In this document: positions 16,092 through 20,066 of the stretch, piece by piece
Position numbering within the stretch: the stretch's first letter is position 1
How the letters are laid out: every line of letters starts with the position of its first letter
Assembly (NCBI GenBank): GCA_963972105.1
Contig: CAXAVH010000045.1
Location: forward strand, 1 to 20,066
Length of the DNA: 20,066 bases
From: NZQO01 sp002693605
Lineage (GTDB): Bacteria; Bacteroidota; Bacteroidia; Flavobacteriales; Flavobacteriaceae
Direction: 5' to 3'
Program-made: the position numbers and the translations under genes
Notes under the pieces: model-generated
Told to the model about the DNA's origin: nothing
What the model saw: only the letters and a program-made list of their open reading frames with translations
Database searches by the model: none

Positions 16092-17216
16092 GTGAAAATA
16101 GGTATTGTTTGTTACCCAACCTTTGGCGGAAGTGGCGTTGTCGCTACTGAACTGGGCCTAGCGCTAGCGGCTCGTGGGCACGAGATCCATTTTATAACTT
16201 ACAAGCAACCGGTGCGGCTGGAGTTGCTCTCCCGCCATATTCATTTTCACGAGGTGTCGGTGCCAAATTACCCCTTATTCCATTATCAACCCTACGAGCT
16301 TGCACTTTCAAGCAAATTGGTAGATATGGTAAAGCTCCATAAAATAGAACTGTTGCACGTGCATTACGCCATCCCGCACGCCTATGCAGGTTATATGGCG
16401 AAGCAGATGCTGGCCGAGGAGGGAATTCATATTCCCATGGTGACCACCCTGCACGGGACCGATATTACCCTTGTTGGAAGTCACCCCCATTACAAGCCGG
16501 CGGTGACCTTCAGCATTAATAAGAGCGATGTGGTTACCTCCGTTTCCGAAAGTTTGCGCGAAGACACCCTGAGGCTGTTCAATGTCGATAACGGTATTGC
16601 AGTTGTGCCCAACTTTATCGATGTTTCCAAGCACGAGAATACATTTACCGATTGCCAACGTGACCTCATGGCCGAACCGCACGAACGTATCGTTACGCAC
16701 GTGAGTAACCTTCGGAAAGTAAAACGGGTTACCGATGTAATTGAGATTTTTGATCGTATTCAACAGAAAATTCCTGCAAAATTGCTCATGGTAGGCGAGG
16801 GGCCTGAAAAGGATACTTGCGAAGCCCTGTGCGTGGAAAAAGGTATTGACGGCAAGGTGGTCTTTCTCGGAAATAGCAGCGAGGTAGATAAAATTCTCTG
16901 CTTTAGCGATTTATTTCTGCTTCCTTCCGAAAAGGAAAGTTTCGGGCTCGCGGCCCTAGAGGCTATGGCCAGCAGCGTTCCCGTAATTTCGAGCAATACC
17001 GGCGGACTTCCCGAAGTGAACATTCATGGGCAGAGCGGCTACTTGAGCGATGTGGGCAACGTAGCGGAAATGGCCGAAAACGCAATCTCCATCTTGGAAT
17101 CTGATGAGGAATTGCGTAAATTTAAAGAACAGGCCAGAGAGGCCGCCGAAAAATTCGATACCGAAAAAATAGTCCCGTTATATGAGGCAGTATACAAAAA
17201 AGCACTTCAAAAATAA
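16092..17216 (+). CDS. bshA: N-acetyl-alpha-D-glucosaminyl L-malate synthase (bacillithiol synthesis, GT4)
   Basis: BshA joins GlcNAc from UDP-GlcNAc to L-malate, the first step of bacillithiol synthesis, the main low-molecular-weight thiol in Firmicutes and many Bacteroidota. The 374-residue protein starts with GTG at 16092 and opens with GIVCYPTFGGSGVVATELG, the diagnostic BshA glycine-rich loop. LHVHYAIPHA and TTLHGTDITLVG follow, as expected, then the GT-B C-terminal half with HVSNLRKVKR and the E-x7-E motif of GT4 enzymes (Glu282 and Glu290 in ESFGLAALE). Length and motifs are typical. It lies 10 bases after the GH3/beta-lactamase gene and overlaps the next gene by 35 bases. bshB and bshC are not in this window. 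Confidence 0.95.
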   Translation: MKIGIVCYPTFGGSGVVATELGLALAARGHEIHFITYKQPVRLELLSRHIHFHEVSVPNYPLFHYQPYELALSSKLVDMVKLHKIELLHVHYAIPHAYAGYMAKQMLAEEGIHIPMVTTLHGTDITLVGSHPHYKPAVTFSINKSDVVTSVSESLREDTLRLFNVDNGIAVVPNFIDVSKHENTFTDCQRDLMAEPHERIVTHVSNLRKVKRVTDVIEIFDRIQQKIPAKLLMVGEGPEKDTCEALCVEKGIDGKVVFLGNSSEVDKILCFSDLFLLPSEKESFGLAALEAMASSVPVISSNTGGLPEVNIHGQSGYLSDVGNVAEMAENAISILESDEELRKFKEQAREAAEKFDTEKIVPLYEAVYKKALQK

Positions 17217-17697
17217 CGCATTTATAGGCATTCTTACGATTGCCGTTATCGCCTTGCTTAGTTGCAAGGGTAGCGCCAACGGAAATTCAAAAATTGGGGA
17301 AACCGTTAGTATGGAAGACAAAACGATACCATTTACGGTTTTAGCGGAAGGGCAGCATAGCAATTTTGAAACTAAGACTCGTAAAATTATTACCACCCAA
17401 GCAGAATTGGAAGCGCTTGTAGCCCAATTGAACGAAAATCGCAGTCCGGGAATGTCGGTCCCTGAAGTTGATTTTAAAATCAGTACGGTCATTTTTGCCT
17501 CTTCCGGCCAGTTGTCATCTGGCGGATTTACTGTCGCGGTCGAAAAGATAATTGAGACCGAAGATAGTCTTGAAGTGTATATTGGCGGAACCTCGCCAGC
17601 GCCTGGCGATTATGTAACTTCGGTACTGACTTCTCCCTATGTTTTGATTAAGGTAGATGAAATGAGTAAAAAGATTATTTTTAACGAACGGAATTAG
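17182..17697 (+). CDS. Probable lipoprotein with PrcB-like C-terminal domain
   Basis: The 171-residue product starts with a basic N-terminus, a hydrophobic stretch and the lipobox LLSC, so it should be acylated at Cys28 and held in the inner or outer membrane. After a low-complexity linker, residues about 45-170 form a small beta-rich domain. The pattern is FETKTRKIITTQAELEAL, then DFKISTVIFASSGQLSSGG, then SPYVLIKVDE near the end, which resembles the PrcB_C family named after the accessory protein of the Treponema dentilisin protease complex. No protease is adjacent. The ATG at 17182 lies inside bshA, overlapping it by 35 bases; no later start keeps the signal sequence, so the overlap is probably real and suggests translational coupling. 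The family call is moderate and the biological role unknown. Confidence 0.75.
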   Translation: MRQYTKKHFKNNAFIGILTIAVIALLSCKGSANGNSKIGETVSMEDKTIPFTVLAEGQHSNFETKTRKIITTQAELEALVAQLNENRSPGMSVPEVDFKISTVIFASSGQLSSGGFTVAVEKIIETEDSLEVYIGGTSPAPGDYVTSVLTSPYVLIKVDEMSKKIIFNERN

Positions 17698-17710
17698 AGT
17701 AAAATGCAAT

Positions 17711-17735
17711 AAAAAAGCCCGGCAACTGCCGGGCT
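17711..17735 (-). terminator. Rho-independent terminator of the beta-barrel gene (minus strand)
   Basis: AGCCCGGC and GCCGGGCT (17716-17735) form a perfect 8-bp GC-rich stem with an AACT loop. The A6 on the left reads as T6 on the minus strand directly after the stem, so it ends the minus-strand gene whose stop is at 17757. On the plus strand no T-run follows directly. Confidence 0.85.
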
Positions 17736-17756
17736 GTGTATTAGTGTATCTGCTTT

Positions 17757-18245
17757 TTAGAATTGATATCGAATACCCAAGGCTATGTCGAAATCTACAT
17801 CGTCGTTATAATCGCCAAAACCTATTTCGGGTCTAAAATCAAGCGAAAGCAATAGCGGAAAATCAAAATTGTACTCAATTCCTATATCTCCTGCAGCATA
17901 AAGATAGGTTTCCGAATCGTCATCAAATCGATCAAAATTATCGTCAAAATCCACTTGCGCAAGACCCCCACCGGCACCAACGTACCAATTAAATCCGCCG
18001 TCCAGGTTCCAAACCCATTGGTACAGTCCGGTTAGGCGAAAGGCATCGAAATTTTTACTGTTGCGCCACCCAAAATCTACCTCCAGCCGGTTGTTATCTC
18101 CAAGCGCGCGCTGGTAGCTTATTTCGGTGCCAAAGCCGTCGCTGTCTCCTAAACGGAGCCCAATGGCATTCTCTGCAATGGTCTGTGCGTGGCCCTCGAG
18201 GGCATATGCGGTAAATACAAATAGAATAATAGCAAGTCGTTTCAT
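17757..18245 (-). CDS. Small outer-membrane beta-barrel protein
   Basis: The 162-residue product begins with a signal peptide (MKRLAIILFVFTAYALEGHAQ). The mature part shows alternating hydrophobic/polar strands separated by turns: AIGLRLG, GTEISYQRAL, RLEVDFGWR, FRLTGLYQWVW, FNWYVGAGGGL, YLYAAGDIGIEYNF, LLLSLDFRPEIGFG and DIALGIRYQF. It ends in the aromatic-x-F typical of outer-membrane barrels. Eight strands of about 10 residues fit an OmpX/OmpA-size barrel. An acidic loop around residues 105-118 (DDNFDRFDDDSE) could bind cations. The gene is alone on the minus strand, has its own terminator at 17711-17735 and a good -7 match upstream. The specific function is unknown. Confidence 0.78.
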   Translation of the reverse strand: MKRLAIILFVFTAYALEGHAQTIAENAIGLRLGDSDGFGTEISYQRALGDNNRLEVDFGWRNSKNFDAFRLTGLYQWVWNLDGGFNWYVGAGGGLAQVDFDDNFDRFDDDSETYLYAAGDIGIEYNFDFPLLLSLDFRPEIGFGDYNDDVDFDIALGIRYQF

Positions 18246-18270
18246 ACTGGTTGTTTTAAGTTTGTTAAGG

Positions 18271-18278
18271 CAAATGTA
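18271..18278 (-). promoter_or_regulatory. Candidate -7 element (TACATTTG) for the beta-barrel gene
   Basis: On the minus strand the bases read TACATTTG, an exact TAnnTTTG match, 25 bases before the ATG at 18245. A second match, TAAATTTG, lies at 18329-18322 on the same strand and could serve as an upstream promoter. The -33 element is not evident for either. Confidence 0.45.
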
Positions 18279-18379
18279 GCGATACCCATAGCCCGTAGTT
18301 GTTAAGACGGTAATAATGTTGCAAATTTATTTTAGAAACTTTTGTTAAAGAAGACCGAAGCGTTTTCTATTTTTACCCT

Positions 18380-20066
18380 ATGCACCTACGGAACGAACTG
18401 CTCGCATTTTCTGAAACCTTTGAAGGCGAACTTCATACCGATTCGTTACACAGGGAAATCTACGCGACCGATGCCTCTGTTTATCGCAAGCTGCCACTGG
18501 CGGTTGCATATCCCTTTACTTCAGTAGGAGTTAATCAGTTGGTTCAATTTGCCAACAATCATAAAACCTCATTGGTGCCAAGGGCTGCCGGCACCTCACT
18601 CGCCGGGCAGTGCGTGGGGGAGGGCATTATCGTCGATATATCGCGGCATATGAACCGCATTCTCCACTTTGATGCAGCGAATAAAACTGTGATAGTTCAG
18701 CCCGGGGTAATTCGCGATGAGCTTAATGCCTATCTCAAATCGTCGGGACTTTTTTTCGGACCGAACACCTCTACCAGCAACCGGTGTACCATTGGCGGTA
18801 TGGTTGGCAACAACAGCAGCGGGACGACGTCAATTCAGTACGGGGTTACTCGCGACAAGGTCTTACGGCTTAAAACGATACTATCCAACGGGGAGGAAAT
18901 TGTCTTCGGTCCCATTTCCAAACAAATTTTTAAGGAAAAAAGCACCCTGCCCACCATGGAGGGAACTATTTATAGATCGCTTTTCGAATGGCTTTCACCA
19001 CAAGATATCCAACGAGAAATCGGTAAGGAATTCCCCAAACCCGAGATTCACCGCCGCAACACAGGGTATGCGGTAGATTTGCTGTTGGAAAATGAAGTGT
19101 TCGATGCTGCTTCCAAAATACCGTTTAACCTATGCCACCTCCTGTGCGGAAGTGAGGGGACGCTTGCTTTTACGACGGAAATCACGTTGCAGCTCGACGA
19201 GCTACCCCCAGTTTTTTCTGCAATGGTAGTGCCACAATATAAAACTTTAGAATCCTGCCTGAACGATGTCGTCGTGGCCATGCAACACGACCTCCATACG
19301 TGCGAAATGATGGATGACGTTATTCTGGAATGTACAAAGAAGAACAGGATGTACGAGGCGTACCGGTTTTTCGTAGAGGGCAACCCCAAGGCGTTATTAA
19401 TGCTGGAAATTCGGTCTAATAACGAGGCCCAACTAAAATCAGAAACCGATAAATTACTCGCAACCCTTCAAAAATCGGGGTTGAGCTACGCAACGCCCGT
19501 CCTGCTAGATCCGGCAATCGATATGGCCTTGGAACTGCGAAAGGCAGGGCTTGGCCTGTTGGGCAATATGGTTGGCGATACCAAGGCCGTGGCGTGCATA
19601 GAGGATACCGCAGTGGCATTGGTCGATTTACCAGCATACATAAGTGAATTTTCCGAGTTGATGGATGGGTACGGACAACGCGCGGTATATTACGCACACG
19701 CCGGAGCTGGCGAGTTGCACCTGCGACCCATCTTAAATTTGAAGGAGCCCGAGGGCGTAGACTATTTTAGGAAAATTACTACCGATGTTGCCAAGCTCGT
19801 GAAGAGGTACCGAGGGTCCTTCTCAGGCGAGCATGGCGACGGAATTGTTCGGGCAGAATTTCTTGAAATGATGATAGGTACTGCAAATTTCAATTTATTG
19901 AGAAAAATCAAGCATTGTTTCGACCCGAACAATATTTTCAATCCCGGTAAGATTACCGATGCTTGGCCTATGGACAAATCGTTGCGATATGAGGTGGATA
20001 GGGCAGAGCCAAGCGTAAATTCTTTTATGGATTTCAGTGATTCTGAAGGATTGCTGCGTCTTGCTG
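18380..20066 (+). CDS. FAD-linked oxidase, D-lactate/glycolate dehydrogenase type (partial, runs off the right edge)
   Basis: The frame opens with ATG at 18380 and stays open for 562 codons to the window edge, so the gene is cut. It begins MHLRNELLAFSE and has the VAO-type FAD-binding domain at about residues 38-175: VPRAAGTSLAGQ near 66-77 and GPNTSTSNRCTIGGMVGN near 127-144, where the FAD pyrophosphate binds. A FAD-oxidase C-terminal domain follows, with SGEHGDG at about 482-488, whose His485 is in the conserved active-site motif of D-2-hydroxyacid dehydrogenases. Bacteroidota homologues are about 970 residues and carry a C-terminal iron-sulfur/CCG module; the last visible residues (FSDSEGLLRLA) match the start of that linker. 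The likely reaction is oxidation of D-lactate, glycolate or a similar 2-hydroxyacid, feeding the quinone pool. Exact substrate unknown. The 134 bases before it are shared with the divergent beta-barrel gene. Confidence 0.9.
   Translation, partial: MHLRNELLAFSETFEGELHTDSLHREIYATDASVYRKLPLAVAYPFTSVGVNQLVQFANNHKTSLVPRAAGTSLAGQCVGEGIIVDISRHMNRILHFDAANKTVIVQPGVIRDELNAYLKSSGLFFGPNTSTSNRCTIGGMVGNNSSGTTSIQYGVTRDKVLRLKTILSNGEEIVFGPISKQIFKEKSTLPTMEGTIYRSLFEWLSPQDIQREIGKEFPKPEIHRRNTGYAVDLLLENEVFDAASKIPFNLCHLLCGSEGTLAFTTEITLQLDELPPVFSAMVVPQYKTLESCLNDVVVAMQHDLHTCEMMDDVILECTKKNRMYEAYRFFVEGNPKALLMLEIRSNNEAQLKSETDKLLATLQKSGLSYATPVLLDPAIDMALELRKAGLGLLGNMVGDTKAVACIEDTAVALVDLPAYISEFSELMDGYGQRAVYYAHAGAGELHLRPILNLKEPEGVDYFRKITTDVAKLVKRYRGSFSGEHGDGIVRAEFLEMMIGTANFNLLRKIKHCFDPNNIFNPGKITDAWPMDKSLRYEVDRAEPSVNSFMDFSDSEGLLRLA

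Noticed and set aside
16308..16763. Open frame of 151 codons on the minus strand opposite bshA
   Set aside because: Shadow of a clearly identified glycosyltransferase; no plausible start context or motif.
17716..17735. Bidirectional terminator serving both the PrcB-like gene and the beta-barrel gene
   Set aside because: On the plus strand the stem is followed by GTGTATTAG, not a T-run; only the minus strand has the T6.
18368..18375. TATTTTTA as a promoter for the FAD oxidase
   Set aside because: It lacks the final G of TAnnTTTG and lies only 4 bases before the ATG, so it would imply a leaderless transcript; too weak to annotate.
1..20066. CRISPR array, tRNA, rRNA, insertion sequence, prophage or defence genes
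   Set aside because: I saw no regularly spaced repeats, cloverleaf sequence, terminal inverted repeats, transposase, integrase, nuclease or toxin-antitoxin pair on either strand.

Overview
The window reads as a chromosomal segment of a marine-type Flavobacteriaceae (Bacteroidota). The evidence is the gene content (flavobacterial TamB and LptD, an MCE protein whose N-terminus reads M-x-LSREVKT, BshA of bacillithiol synthesis, a GH3/beta-lactamase fusion), the near absence of Shine-Dalgarno sequences, and several matches to the Bacteroidota -7 promoter element TAnnTTTG. Coding density is high, base composition is even, and I see no IS element, phage gene, integrase, tRNA, rRNA or CRISPR array. 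This is core rather than accessory DNA. No gap between genes exceeds about 180 bases.

Left part (1-9924), envelope biogenesis: tamB on + meets a convergent minus-strand pair, ridA and lptD (transcribed lptD then ridA). Divergent from lptD is an exported amidase of the AmiC/CwlM type with a SPOR-like tail, followed by an MCE (MlaD-like) lipid-transport protein. This stretch therefore holds factors for outer-membrane lipid transport (TamB, MCE), LPS insertion (LptD) and peptidoglycan cleavage (amidase).

Middle part (9924-13025), a redox operon: the MCE gene is translationally linked (TAATG overlap) to a membrane protein combining a five-helix cytochrome-like domain with two [4Fe-4S] motifs (HdrE+HdrC-like). 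Next come a small HAD-family phosphatase, a two-CCG-domain protein (HdrB-like), and a conserved 161-residue protein of unknown function that databases commonly label 'ABC transporter ATPase' although it has no P-loop. The two iron-sulfur proteins probably form one menaquinone-linked oxidoreductase. A hairpin with a T-run ends the operon.

Right part (13148-20066): a 977-residue exported NagZ-type glycosidase fused to a serine beta-lactamase-like domain is followed by bshA and a PrcB-like lipoprotein, in one likely operon. Convergent to it is a small outer-membrane beta-barrel gene with its own rho-independent terminator. Divergent from that is an FAD-linked oxidase (D-lactate/glycolate dehydrogenase class) that runs off the right edge.

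I found no clearly new defence or mobile system. The most rewarding leads are the Hdr-like operon with its embedded HAD phosphatase and uncharacterised partner, the four-cysteine cluster in the GH3/beta-lactamase fusion, and unusual start regions (tamB, lptD, the MCE gene).
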